DNA of 64,000 nt from the NCBI RefSeq assembly GCF_042676185.1, contig NZ_JBHTJT010000060.1, positions 236,039 through 300,038 on the forward strand. The letters run 5' to 3'. Shown piece by piece: positions 44,013-52,992 of the stretch. The position numbers and the translations under genes are program-made. The number at the start of each line of letters is the position of its first letter. The first letter of the stretch is position 1. Under the pieces are notes generated by a model. The model was given only the letters and a program-made list of their open reading frames with translations. It had not been told where the DNA came from and made no database searches. This DNA comes from Tropicimonas aquimaris. Lineage in GTDB: Bacteria; Pseudomonadota; Alphaproteobacteria; Rhodobacterales; Rhodobacteraceae.

Positions 44013-45505
44013 ACGCGTACAAGCCCAATCCCCACCGCGCCGAAGGTCCGCACCCGCTGGTGCGCGAAATGCCGTCCGGCCTCCCCTACCCCGTCGAGGC
44101 ACTGGGCGCGCTCAGGAAGGCAGTGGATGCCGTCCAGGGCATGACGCTGGCGCCCATCGCTCTGCCGGCGCAATCTGCCCTGACGGTCGCCTCGCTGGCC
44201 GTGCAGGGACATGCGGACGTGGAGACCCTTGGGGGGAAGAGGCCGACAAGTCTCTTTGCCCTGACCATCGCCCAGTCTGGCGAACGCAAGTCCGCCTGCT
44301 ATGCCCCTCTCATCGCCGAACTGCGGGAGTTCGAGAAGGAACAGGCGGAAGCATATCAGGACGAGATGACCCGGTGGAACAATGAGCAATCCATCTGGAA
44401 GGGCGAGCGCGACCGCATCCTGGCGGACGCTAAAAAAGGCAAGGGCGAGAAACGGGTGGCAGCGCGCGCCGATCTCGATGCACTTGGCTCTGAACCTCCA
44501 GCACCAGCGTCACCCGAACGCGTCGTGACCGAGCCGACATTCGAAGGCCTCACGCGCCTCTTCGCGGAAGGCCAGCCAAGCCTCGGCATCTTCTCTGACG
44601 AGGCCGGCCAGTTTCTCGGCGGCCACGCCATGAACAGTGACAACCGCCAGAAGACGCTCGCGGCCCTCAATGACCTCTGGCAGGGCAACCCTATCCGGCG
44701 CACGCGCAAGGGTGATGGCTCGCTCACGCTGTACGGACGTAGGTTGGCGGCCCACCTCATGGTGCAACCCGGTGTGGCCCGAACGTTCATGGCAGACCCC
44801 ATGGCGGCAGACACCGGCTTCCTCGCCCGCTTTCTCGTCTGCGAGCCGCCCAGCACAATCGGCACCCGCCTGCATGCGCACTCCCGGCGGGATGACCGAG
44901 CGTTGGCTGAGTTCTCCACGAACCTGCGACGTATCCTTATGGCTCCGCTGCCCATGGACGCTACAACTCGCGAGTTGCAGCCGCGCGTGCTTCCGCTGTC
45001 GTCCAGGGCGCGAGCACTCCTGGTCCAGTTCGCGGATCTGGTCGAGCAGGCACAAGCGCCAGGGGGCGAGTTCTCCCATGCTGGAGGCACCGCCTCGAAG
45101 ACAGCAGAACAGGCGGCACGAATAGCTGGCGTGCTGACGCTCTGGCATGACCTGCACGCACCGGAGGTGACTGGCGAAACGATGGCCGATGGCATCGAGT
45201 TGGCCCAGTTCTACCTGGGCGAAGCCGTCAGGCTCGCGGACGCAGCGACTGTATCGGCCGAGATCGACATGGCCGAACGGTTGCGCCTTTGGCTATTGGG
45301 CGACTGGCCCGAGCCAGAGGTGCTTCCGGGAGACATCCTGCAAAGGGCACCTGTTCGGGCGTTGAGGGAACGCCCAGCGGCCAAGAGAGCAATCACAACT
45401 CTGGTCGAAGCCGGCTGGCTGGTGCCTCTGGAACCAGGGACGGATGTCCGCGGGACCGCTCGCAAGGAAGCCTATCGGATTGTGAGGCCATCACATGTTG
45501 TTTGA
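44009..45505 (+). CDS. DUF3987 (YfjI-type) helicase-like protein
   Basis: A 498-residue protein of the DUF3987 family found in prophages and islands with Toprim primases. Conserved parts are ALTIAQSGERKSACYAPLIAELREFE (the P-loop-like region with GERKS), SDEAGQFLGGHAMN and RFLVCEPPSTIGTR. A coiled region (residues 105-165) interrupts the domain. It probably acts as replicative helicase or loader. Its 3' end overlaps the next small gene, which contains an unusual repeat array. Confidence 0.82.
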   Translation: MNAYKPNPHRAEGPHPLVREMPSGLPYPVEALGALRKAVDAVQGMTLAPIALPAQSALTVASLAVQGHADVETLGGKRPTSLFALTIAQSGERKSACYAPLIAELREFEKEQAEAYQDEMTRWNNEQSIWKGERDRILADAKKGKGEKRVAARADLDALGSEPPAPASPERVVTEPTFEGLTRLFAEGQPSLGIFSDEAGQFLGGHAMNSDNRQKTLAALNDLWQGNPIRRTRKGDGSLTLYGRRLAAHLMVQPGVARTFMADPMAADTGFLARFLVCEPPSTIGTRLHAHSRRDDRALAEFSTNLRRILMAPLPMDATTRELQPRVLPLSSRARALLVQFADLVEQAQAPGGEFSHAGGTASKTAEQAARIAGVLTLWHDLHAPEVTGETMADGIELAQFYLGEAVRLADAATVSAEIDMAERLRLWLLGDWPEPEVLPGDILQRAPVRALRERPAAKRAITTLVEAGWLVPLEPGTDVRGTARKEAYRIVRPSHVV

Positions 45506-45860
45506 TGCGAGGCGCGCATTGGCGGAAATTGTCTCTGACGAAAACCCGGTCTCAGACACCCACACCGGTGCTAAACGTGCTAATCGTGCTAATCCGCCCC
45601 CAACCGAGCCGCACCGTTTAGCACGTTTAGCACGTTTAGCACGGCCAGAGGTTCCAAATCCCGAAACGGCAGCGCCGCTCTCGACTCCCACCGATTGCCA
45701 GCATGGCCTGTCTGCCGCGGGTCGCCCGCGCACGTGGACAGGCCGCGTCGTATCCATTGACGAGTACCGACGGCTCTCGGATTGGCAAAGGCATGGACCG
45801 AACGGAAGGGTCTGGAACGGGAGCACGCAGAGATGGGTGGTTCCGGAAGACTCAGTCTGA
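45495..45860 (+). CDS. Small hypothetical protein carrying the palindromic repeat array
   Basis: A 121-residue protein overlapping the end of the DUF3987 gene by 11 bp. Codons 25-50 lie over the 9-bp repeat array, so they encode tandem tripeptides (AKR-ANR-AN, then RLA-RLA-RLA). The C-terminal TWTGRVVSIDEYRRLSDW...GRVWNGSTQRWV appears more protein-like. Coding is plausible, but the DNA structure may be the real reason for conservation. Confidence 0.55.
   Translation: MLFDARRALAEIVSDENPVSDTHTGAKRANRANPPPTEPHRLARLARLARPEVPNPETAAPLSTPTDCQHGLSAAGRPRTWTGRVVSIDEYRRLSDWQRHGPNGRVWNGSTQRWVVPEDSV
45568..45642. repeat. Three 9-bp units facing three inverted copies
   Basis: GTGCTAAAC followed by two GTGCTAATC (45568-45594), a 21-bp spacer, then three perfect GTTTAGCAC (45616-45642), the reverse complement of the first unit. 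The two 27-bp arms pair at 25 of 27 positions, so the region can form a long hairpin. It lies directly after the primase/helicase genes, a position suited to an iteron-type origin or replication initiator site. Confidence 0.75.
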
Positions 45861-46046
45861 ACGCTTCAACACCTTGTCAACTTCGAGCTGGTCGATGCCC
45901 AGCGCGTCGGCCGCGGTCCTCAGCATCCAAGCGCCACTGTCGAGCATGGCAACGTCATAGCGATCCTGCCAGACCTCCCGTGCCCATGGCACCATATCGT
46001 CCGGCAGAAGGTCGTTGATGCTTCCGGGTCGTGCGCGTCTGGGCAT
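45852..46046 (-). CDS. Short hypothetical protein
   Basis: A 64-residue frame starting MPRRARPGSINDLLPDDMVPWAREVWQDRYDVAM, convergent with the previous gene and overlapping its stop by 9 bp. The central DLLPDDMVPWAREVW and the helical C-terminus look protein-like, but no family is recognised. The frame remains open upstream to 46190 without better support. Confidence 0.4.
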   Translation of the reverse strand: MPRRARPGSINDLLPDDMVPWAREVWQDRYDVAMLDSGAWMLRTAADALGIDQLEVDKVLKRSD

Positions 46047-46255
46047 GGCTCGCCATTGTTCATGATTTGTTCGAAAGCAATACAGCACCATGATTGCTTT
46101 GGGATCAAGGGGGCAGCCTGCTCCCTGTTCTGAGAGGGCTTGGCCGCCAACTTGCCGCAATCCACAACAAGCGACTGCTTTGCCGAGCATGGAGACATCT
46201 GAGTAAAATGATCAGATGACCGCTCTAAATTCTGACCTTTTTCCGTGTTGCCAAG

Positions 46256-46936
46256 CTATCTGTGGTTCGCTTCGACCCGCTGCAACGCTTCTAGAGTCGC
46301 ATCGGACGCGATATCGGCAGAAAGACCGGCGCTCACGAGCCATGCGGCGTGTGCCCCCACGACGCGTAGCGAGAATTTCGAAATGCCAAGCGCCTTGCAG
46401 ATATAGAAACGGTGGTTGCCGGACCCAGACTTGTGGAGCGTGCCATCGGGGCCGAGCAGTGCAGTGGATTCATAGCCAGTGAAATCTGGTTTGAAGCCAT
46501 AGTCTAAGATGCTCGAGACGAGGTCACGCGCGTATCCCTGTAGGAATGCCACGATATCGTCCTCGCACAGCATCTCGATTTCTTTGTGCCGAGCGATGCC
46601 ATCCTTTTTGAGTTCGTTCATGAGCATCTCGTACCACAGCGTTTCTCGCACATTGCCAGAATGGTGAACAAACTCAGCAATCCGCTGGTAACGCTCCGTC
46701 GAAATGATTGCAGTCGGTGATCCAAAGGAGTTGGCTGGGATGCAAAACGGTTCGCGATGCTTGAACCATGGACGGGCGAGATCTGAAACGGAGGGATGCA
46801 AATACTTTCTCAACTGCCGGATCTTGCGCTTTCCCACAGGCCACTTGGTCCCGATGGTGGTGTCGATCCGGGAAGGATCGATCCAGAGAACGGCCTTTTC
46901 TCCTGCATATCGGGCGAAGGCTTTCTGAGTCGTCAT
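46256..46936 (-). CDS. ParB-like domain protein
   Basis: A 226-residue protein. The C-terminal half contains LLGPDGTLHKSGSGNHRFYICKALGISKF, resembling the ParB/Srx catalytic loop (G-x-HR followed by ALG). The N-terminus is basic (KWPVGKRKIRQLRKYL). There is no HTH or CTP-domain partner, so it is not a partition protein proper. Such isolated ParB-like domains occur in islands and surface-polysaccharide loci. Cargo-type base composition. Confidence 0.55.
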   Translation of the reverse strand: MTTQKAFARYAGEKAVLWIDPSRIDTTIGTKWPVGKRKIRQLRKYLHPSVSDLARPWFKHREPFCIPANSFGSPTAIISTERYQRIAEFVHHSGNVRETLWYEMLMNELKKDGIARHKEIEMLCEDDIVAFLQGYARDLVSSILDYGFKPDFTGYESTALLGPDGTLHKSGSGNHRFYICKALGISKFSLRVVGAHAAWLVSAGLSADIASDATLEALQRVEANHR

Positions 46937-47074
46937 TCAAGCCGAGACCTCGCGGTCCAAATCGAGATGAAAGTCGAAGAGCGAGAGTAGTACGCCAAAA
47001 CGGACATTGTCTAGAACAGCCCAGCGTCCGCTCAGCGCAGCGACCGGGCTTCCGCTGCCCATGTGGCCTACTGC

Positions 47075-47269
47075 TCAATTGCCTGGTATCGAATGCGTGA
47101 TCTCGACCGTCACCGGGCTTGGTACCGTCAGAATGCAGCTTGCCAGCTGCTCTGACCCCACCAAAGCCGCTTCACAAATACCCTCAGCGCTCTCATCGGC
47201 GCTCAACGCGATCACGTCACTTCTCGGGCAGATGGTGCCTTCTGCCACGAGGACCGTCGAGGACGACAA
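47075..47269 (-). pseudogene. Truncated copy of the HExxH exported protein family
   Basis: A 64-codon frame (MSSSTVLVAEGTICPRSDVIALSADE...) that aligns without large gaps to residues 23-80 of the intact protein encoded at 47555-48256: TVLVAEGTIC vs TVLFAEETPC, EGICEAALVGSEQLASC vs ERVCEIVASAVPKLAEC, and PSPVTVEI vs MSPVAISF. It stops at PGN before the HExxH region, and the signal peptide is missing. It is best read as a decayed tandem duplicate. Confidence 0.6.
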
Positions 47270-47554
47270 ATAAACGACAAGCTAGACAATGACTTACATG
47301 GAGGCTCTCCGTCTCAAGGGCTGGTCTCCGCTTAAGTGGGGCATAGTCACTCCAAAGGCAGGGACTGTCGCTGAGGCGGATCAAGCCACTCAGTCGCAAT
47401 CGCGGCGAAAAGACAATGAACGCTACGAAGTTCTTCCACTAAAGCAGCGATTGGTAGTCCGGTACGGGTGTTTGGAGTTAGGTTTGGATCGTCCGATAAC
47501 GGCGGGGTTGCTCGACCGAACAAAAACATGGTGCGCTGCTGTCTGAGTTCAATC
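47270..47554. other. Intergenic region, no gene recognised
   Basis: 285 bp between the truncated copy and the intact HExxH gene. Only short unsupported frames are present and I see no RNA gene or clear repeat. Confidence 0.5.
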
Positions 47555-48256
47555 TCATTCCGGCAGGAAGAAAAACGTCACTTCTCCTTGGATGATCTTT
47601 TCCACGAAAGCACATCCATTCTCTGGCTCCGCAAAATGCAGCCATGACCGGACAGCAAAGTCAGCCGGCGAGAACCCCAGAACGAGTGAGTTTATTTCTT
47701 GTGTTGAGGTTGGAGGCGATGCACCAACTTCAGCTAGCAGAACTGATCGGGTGGATTCCGATAGGCTCTCAATCTGCATCGCGTAGGCGATATACTCATC
47801 ATCAGCAATGCAAGCCCGCTGTATTGCAGCATTCTGGTCGACAAGCGCATGGGCAAATTCATGGACAACAACTGCTTCGAAGTGTTCGGCCAAGGGAACT
47901 GCAGTCCAAGTTTCCGATCTTCTGAATGCCTGTTCGAATGTCTTCGGGTCCAGCAGTTCAATCCGATTCTTGCCTAGATGATAAATTCCGAAATGCACTC
48001 CACTAGAGTGGTCCAGTTTGTTTGAAAAACTGATCGCTACGGGGGACATCAGGTTCAGGCCACACTCGGCTAGCTTTGGAACAGCTGACGCAACGATTTC
48101 GCAAACTCGCTCCTGTAGCAATTCGTCGTTGGTGTCCACGATTGCCATAGACGTGACGCAAGGTGTCTCTTCCGCGAACAAAACCGTACCATTGGCGAGA
48201 ATCGCCAGTGCAAGAAATTCTATTGCATATAAGCGGGCTCTCCGAGCACACCACAC
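47555..48256 (-). CDS. Exported HExxH metallopeptidase-like protein, copy 1
   Basis: A 233-residue protein with a hydrophobic N-terminal signal (residues 8-27, ending NGTVLFAEE) and a zinc-peptidase motif H132-EFA-H136 in VVVHEFAHALVDQ. The C-terminus (GFSPADFAVRSWLHFAEPENGCAFVEKIIQGEV) matches the protein encoded at 49490-50161, which also has HExxH. Conserved cysteines before the motif probably form disulfides. The GTG at 48256 follows AAAGGAGGG. The family looks like uncharacterised DUF6639-type proteins of Rhodobacterales, but I am not certain of the number. Confidence 0.7.
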   Translation of the reverse strand: MWCARRARLYAIEFLALAILANGTVLFAEETPCVTSMAIVDTNDELLQERVCEIVASAVPKLAECGLNLMSPVAISFSNKLDHSSGVHFGIYHLGKNRIELLDPKTFEQAFRRSETWTAVPLAEHFEAVVVHEFAHALVDQNAAIQRACIADDEYIAYAMQIESLSESTRSVLLAEVGASPPTSTQEINSLVLGFSPADFAVRSWLHFAEPENGCAFVEKIIQGEVTFFFLPE

Positions 48257-48596
48257 AAATCCGCCCTCCTTTCAGGTCGAAATTCCTTGATGCAATTCAG
48301 AGTCTAAACCTGACGCTGGGTAAGTGCTATGATCTGCCTCAACGGTCCTCGATTCCTCCAGACCGGACATTGAGTGATCCGGCCAGAGGTCAACACTGCG
48401 CAGCTAGCTGTCTACCCTGGCTTCCGGACTGTTACGCGGCCGCGAAAGCCGGACTGTCCGGTCGAATCACTCCGCCTTGCCGACTCGGCGGTCATCCGAC
48501 AGAAGGCCTGCGTGTCCATTTCCAGTCTCGTTTAAGATGAGGGCTTGAGCTTATGACACATTAGTCCTTGACCATACGTCGAGTTCAAACATTCTT
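48257..48596. other. Intergenic region, no gene recognised
   Basis: 340 bp between the divergent HExxH gene and an XRE regulator. It contains the ribosome binding site of the former on the minus strand. No conserved ORF, RNA gene or repeat is visible. Confidence 0.5.
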
Positions 48597-48848
48597 ATGT
48601 TTATGGGCGACCTCGAACTGTTCAAGGAACGACGTGAGATTGGCGCGCGACTGAGAAGTCGGCGCAAAGAACTGGCGCTCACGCAATGTGAATTGGCAGC
48701 TTTTCTCGGACACAAGGGCTCGTACAGGATCAATCAAATCGAACTCGGACGTCAAAGGCTTTATGCTGAAGAGTTGCCAAGACTATGCGAGAAGTTGAAC
48801 TGCACATACTCAGATATAATCGGCAAAGGTGATTGCGGAGAAGGTTAG
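48597..48848 (+). CDS. XRE-family HTH regulator
   Basis: An 83-residue DNA-binding protein: IGARLRSRRKELALTQCELAAFLGHKGSYRINQIELGRQRLYAEELPRLCEKLNCTYSDII, a Cro/C1-type helix-turn-helix filling almost the whole protein. A start at 48603 is also possible. It probably represses cargo genes nearby; no operator could be identified. Confidence 0.8.
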   Translation: MFMGDLELFKERREIGARLRSRRKELALTQCELAAFLGHKGSYRINQIELGRQRLYAEELPRLCEKLNCTYSDIIGKGDCGEG

Positions 48849-49489
48849 GTCCTCCTGACTTTGTTCAAAAACATGAGGGCGACGAACTTTCATGCAAAGT
48901 AAATCTTTCCGAGCGCCCTGAAAGCGAGCAACCCGGCGGCGTCCGAGCTCATCTTTGTTAGGTTGGCGTTGATGTCGCTATGCGGTCTCAGTGGAGATCA
49001 GCGGGAAAACTTGGTCTGGTGAGACCAAGTAGCTCCGAGCTAGCCGAGCATTCTTCCAGTCGTTCAGCACACGTTGTCCGGCCTTCGGTCCATCCATGGC
49101 TTTGTCTCCCTCAAACCCGTCGATCACCGAGTGAACATAAGCGCGACGGCGCGGCCCTATGCGGCGAAGCTTGACGGCTTGACCGTAAGCATGCCTGACG
49201 GCTACGGCCGAAGGTCAAATTTGCCAACCTTGTCGCCAGTCGCTGCTTAAGCCGTCTGAAGTGGAGACAGTGCTCGGTGTTCGAACGGGTGAGCGAAGAC
49301 CGGACGTTCAAAACGGACTCCGCCGACTTTGTGTCAGCAGACATTTCAGACACTCTTTGGGCGGAAGCCCATTATCATGAGGGCTCTTGCCGGATTTGGA
49401 CCGCCTCTGAACGACACCGGTTGATCTGGCGCAATGACAACCTTTGCTTCCCCGCGGACCATCACTTAACGATAATTTGGGAGGAGAGC
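48849..49489. other. Intergenic region, no intact gene recognised
   Basis: 641 bp with no convincing coding frame. The long frame reaching back to 49277 is an upstream extension of the HExxH copy 2 gene. The region may be decayed insertion or gene remnants, but I cannot identify any. Confidence 0.5.
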
Positions 49490-50161
49490 GTGCCCCTCCA
49501 TCGGTTTCTCGCCGCTGTATTCGTGGCCTTTGTATCTCCTGGCGGGACGCTTGCCGATCCCGTGCCCTGCCCCGACCCGATGCTCCGGGTTGACGCGCCG
49601 GGTCAGGCAGTACTCGAGCGTGTCTGTCACGCGGCTAGCGCCGCACGCGATGCAGCTTCGGTTTGCGCTCTCGCTCAGATAGAGCCCATCGAGATATTGC
49701 TCGTCGATACCCCAGCCCACCCTGTCAAGCGATGCCTTGCCATCTGCGAAGGGAATCGCATCGAAATTGTTCGACCGGAGCTTCTGATCGAAAAGCTCCA
49801 ATCCGACGATCCTTATGCCGTGCTGTCTGGGGCAATCGTGTTCAACTCTCTCCTACGACACGAAATGGCTCACGCGCTGCTACAGCAAGCTCTGAAGGAA
49901 AGAGACGTCCAATTAGTCGACCATGAGTTCGTGGCCGCCGCACTGGAGTTCGCGGGCATGCCTCTCCAATACCGGGAACGCCTTCTCGATGAAACTAGCG
50001 CTGACTGGGAGGCAACTCGCGACAACATTAATATCTTCGTCTATTCATTTGCACCTCGAGAATTCGCGGCTACAAGTTGGCGCTACTTCGAAGAAAATGG
50101 ATGCATGCCTATTGAGGGAATTATTCAGGGCACCTTCTCCTTTGGTTCCGGACACCGATAA
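49490..50161 (+). CDS. Exported HExxH metallopeptidase-like protein, copy 2
   Basis: A 223-residue paralogue of the protein at 47555-48256 on the opposite strand. Signal peptide residues 1-22 (cleavage near LADP), cysteine-containing N-terminal region (VPCPDP, ERVCHAAS), zinc motif H124-EMA-H128 in LLRHEMAHALLQQ, and C-terminal YSFAPREFAATSWRYFEENGCMPIEGIIQGTFSF. The GTG at 49490 has an excellent GGAGGAGAG upstream. Confidence 0.75.
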   Translation: MPLHRFLAAVFVAFVSPGGTLADPVPCPDPMLRVDAPGQAVLERVCHAASAARDAASVCALAQIEPIEILLVDTPAHPVKRCLAICEGNRIEIVRPELLIEKLQSDDPYAVLSGAIVFNSLLRHEMAHALLQQALKERDVQLVDHEFVAAALEFAGMPLQYRERLLDETSADWEATRDNINIFVYSFAPREFAATSWRYFEENGCMPIEGIIQGTFSFGSGHR

Positions 50162-50506
50162 GTACAAGCGCGGTCCGCGTTGGCCACGTCAACGTTCGTA
50201 GGTCTTGGGTTATCACAGTCGTTCGCCGCGCCGACCACAAAAGGCGGTTTCCGGCAGACGACGATTGCATTGGCGATGATGAGATTGTGAAGCGCTCAGG
50301 CATCGTTAACGGCGGGAATGCGTAGTTCGCTTGCGTCGTCGTCGACGACGGTGCACCAGCATTGGCGCGCGCGCCGGAAGGACAAGTTTGCCGAGCGACC
50401 GGACATTCGCCGCGCCCGATCCAACCGCTAACCGCTACCACCGCCGCGAGCCGGAAATGCCGAAGCGTGCACATCATCGCTCCCGCTTAAAGGAGCGGTC
50501 GGAGAA
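50162..50506. other. Intergenic region with a GTCGAC-centred palindrome
   Basis: 345 bp without a supported gene. CGTCGTCGACGACG at 50337-50350 is a perfect 14-bp palindrome; no function assigned. Confidence 0.4.
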
Positions 50507-50932
50507 TTATTGCTGCACAGTCTGAAGGAAGTACACCAATGCGAGAATCCGCGCCTGAACTATTTCGTCGGCGTCCATCCCCGGGTGGAACGTGTCCGGA
50601 ACAGCCTCTGCATAAAACAGATCGCCCCACACGGGCATCTCGGAAGTTCCGTGGCCGGCGATTTCTTTCCGCCCGTCTATAGACCGATACACCTCACTAA
50701 ATGGGAACGCACTGTTGTTCTCCTGGGAAAGAAGCTGCAGGTTTTTCGGCTTGGTCTGGAACAACTCGGCTACTGGGCCGTCGCCCGCCGCGGCAGCGCC
50801 ATGGCAGACCGCGCAGTTCTTTTTGAACAGATACTCGCCAAAGGTCGTATCCTGTGCCAACGCCGCGGGAACGGTGAATACGCACAGTGTCGTCGCCAGC
50901 AGGCAACGGCCTACATCTCTGGAATCCAACAT
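50507..50932 (-). CDS. Periplasmic monohaem cytochrome c
   Basis: A 141-residue protein with a Sec signal peptide (cleavage AALAQ near residue 27) and one haem site, C40-AV-C43-H44. A likely axial Met lies in GTSEMPVWGDLF. It resembles class I c-type cytochromes of about 11 kDa. As island cargo without an oxidase or dehydrogenase beside it, its partner is unknown. Confidence 0.88.
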   Translation of the reverse strand: MLDSRDVGRCLLATTLCVFTVPAALAQDTTFGEYLFKKNCAVCHGAAAAGDGPVAELFQTKPKNLQLLSQENNSAFPFSEVYRSIDGRKEIAGHGTSEMPVWGDLFYAEAVPDTFHPGMDADEIVQARILALVYFLQTVQQ

Positions 50933-51319
50933 CTCGATTCTCCCTCAGGCATTGTGAAAAGGTAGATTTCGCAAGTAGGAACAGCTCTGATCTAGGTCAT
51001 TGCTTCTGACAGAGAGATGATTTTGGCTGGTTTTTCCTTCGCTGAGCAGACCTTGCCCGATATCGGGCCAACGGCGGCTAAGCGCAGTCATCGGACCTGT
51101 CGGACCGAGCACACAGACACCGAGCGGCCATGTCGCCAGCAAGTCGGCTTTGCCGACTTCGCAGACATTCGACGAAATCGGTCGGATGTCCGCTATAGGG
51201 TGGAGCCGTCGCCAAAAACGATTTGTCCAAATCCGGGTCAGACCCGTGGACGCATCTTGCCGCTGCTCTGGCCGAAGGCCCGGCGAGTGGTGTTCCGGTC
51301 GACACACAATGTTGACGGC
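50933..51319. other. Intergenic region, no gene recognised
   Basis: 387 bp between the cytochrome gene start and the ankyrin gene stop. Short frames on both strands lack family matches or ribosome binding sites. Confidence 0.45.
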
Positions 51320-52651
51320 TTATCCTCCCGGCTCACTTGGCTCAGCTCCGAGGGACCGAAGTGCATCTGGAACGATTGATTTTTTGTGACTGGCAAGCGC
51401 CAAATCGAGAGGAGTGTTCCCTAGGTCATCTTGAGCATTTGGATCCGCGCCGGCTCGTATCAACTCCTGGATGATCAAGGCATCCTCTTCAAGCCTTTCT
51501 GTATCCGCAGGCTTCACAGTACTTCTGAAATGGAGGTAGCGGCTGGCGGCGTAGTGCAATGGAGTCTGGCCTTCGGCATCTCGAACACGGACATCGGCTC
51601 CAGCGTCGATCAGTGCCGCAACCGCATCAGCGGTACTGTATTGAGCCGCGCGGTGTATGGGGGCGACCAGTCCTCGTTCTCTCTTACTGCGTAAGTCGAT
51701 TTTTGCGCCCGCTTTGACCAACGCGACAATCAACGGTGCCGAATTTTTCCGGCCTGCGGCTTCATGCAGCGGCGTGAACCCGCCCTCATCTAGCGCATTG
51801 GGATCACACCCTGCATCGAGGAGAACCTGTAGAATCTCCGGTTCGTTTTTTCCGAATGCCGCGCGGTGCAGCGGTGTCCAACCTGCTTCATTGGTGGCAT
51901 GGATGTCTGCCCCCGCTTCAATTAACTCACGAATTACTTCTACGGATGCGCTTCTACTCGCAGCGTCATGAAGTGGCGTATTCCCAAGGTCGTCCAAAAC
52001 CATGATGTCGGCCCCAGCGTCGAGCAGCAACCGTACCACCTCGGCGCTATCGCTCGCCGCTGCACGATGTAGTGCCGTGTAGCCGTAACCCGGGGCGCGC
52101 GCGTGGACATCCGCCCCATCCGCGATTGTCCGTTCGATGGCCCGTAAATCGGGTGGGCTATCGTCCACCAAGAAATGCAGTTTCGTGTACTGACGTGGTT
52201 CGTAATTAATTTGAACAACAGCAAAGGTGGCAATGCAGGCGGCGAGGATTGCATTGGCGGATCGACCCGAAAACAGCGGTGCGGGTTTGCCACTGGGACG
52301 TTGCTGCCCCAAGAGGGCAACGGTGCCGAGGGCTGGAAATGTCAAAATGATGAAGATTGTCGACAATCCAAAGGCACTTCCTGATCCCCCGACTAGATGC
52401 AGGGAAACAAGGCCGATGAAAAACCAGAGCGCCTTGACGAAACCGAACACGCGAACGGCAATCCAAGCCAGCAGAAAGTTCAGTGCAGAGGATGCGGCAG
52501 TCATACCAAGGACCACTGACAAAAAGCCGATCACTGATTGATCTGGCCGGCCCCCGATGGCGGCGCCAAAGAACCAAACAACCGACCACACAACCGGCGT
52601 GAGCGCGCCGACCAGAAAACTGGCAACCGTCATTCCCCAACGCTGTTTCAA
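51320..52651 (-). CDS. Membrane-anchored ankyrin-repeat protein
   Basis: About 443 residues. The first 150 hold four hydrophobic segments (for example VASFLVGALTPVVWSVVWFFGAAIGG, SALNFLLAWIAVRVFGFVKALWFFIGLVSLHLV). Residues from about 190 on contain seven ankyrin repeats (GYTALHRAAASDSAEVVRLLLDAGAD, GNTPLHDAASRSASVEVIRELIEAGAD and so on). The TTG at 52651 is chosen because GAGGAG lies seven bases upstream; an ATG six codons further in is an alternative. It is probably a protein-interaction platform at the membrane. Confidence 0.85.
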   Translation of the reverse strand: MKQRWGMTVASFLVGALTPVVWSVVWFFGAAIGGRPDQSVIGFLSVVLGMTAASSALNFLLAWIAVRVFGFVKALWFFIGLVSLHLVGGSGSAFGLSTIFIILTFPALGTVALLGQQRPSGKPAPLFSGRSANAILAACIATFAVVQINYEPRQYTKLHFLVDDSPPDLRAIERTIADGADVHARAPGYGYTALHRAAASDSAEVVRLLLDAGADIMVLDDLGNTPLHDAASRSASVEVIRELIEAGADIHATNEAGWTPLHRAAFGKNEPEILQVLLDAGCDPNALDEGGFTPLHEAAGRKNSAPLIVALVKAGAKIDLRSKRERGLVAPIHRAAQYSTADAVAALIDAGADVRVRDAEGQTPLHYAASRYLHFRSTVKPADTERLEEDALIIQELIRAGADPNAQDDLGNTPLDLALASHKKSIVPDALRSLGAEPSEPGG

Positions 52652-52992
52652 GGCAACACTCCTCGGCGTCAGACAGTAGAAATGTGCCGAATATGATACC
52701 AGTAGACCTTGGAGTAGTGGTTGACGCAGGTCATACCACTGCGTAGCGCAGGCACACAATCCGATCCCATTACGGACTTCGCCAGAAACCCGTCCAATGT
52801 CGGCTCTGCGCAGGAAGGCGACATGTGCATGAAACCGCGGTGGATCGGACACGTGCATCAAGCAATCAAGACCACTGCCACTAAGTTGAGGTCGCCAATC
52901 TTGCTCCACCCGAAGAGTGGTATTATATTACCTCCAGTCGATCAATTGATTTCAATCCCCTGCCCCGCCTGTGGCAATCAAGAAAGATCAAG
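52652..52992. other. Intergenic region, no gene recognised
   Basis: 341 bp containing the divergent promoters of the ankyrin gene and the zinc-finger operon. No RNA gene or repeat seen. Confidence 0.45.
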
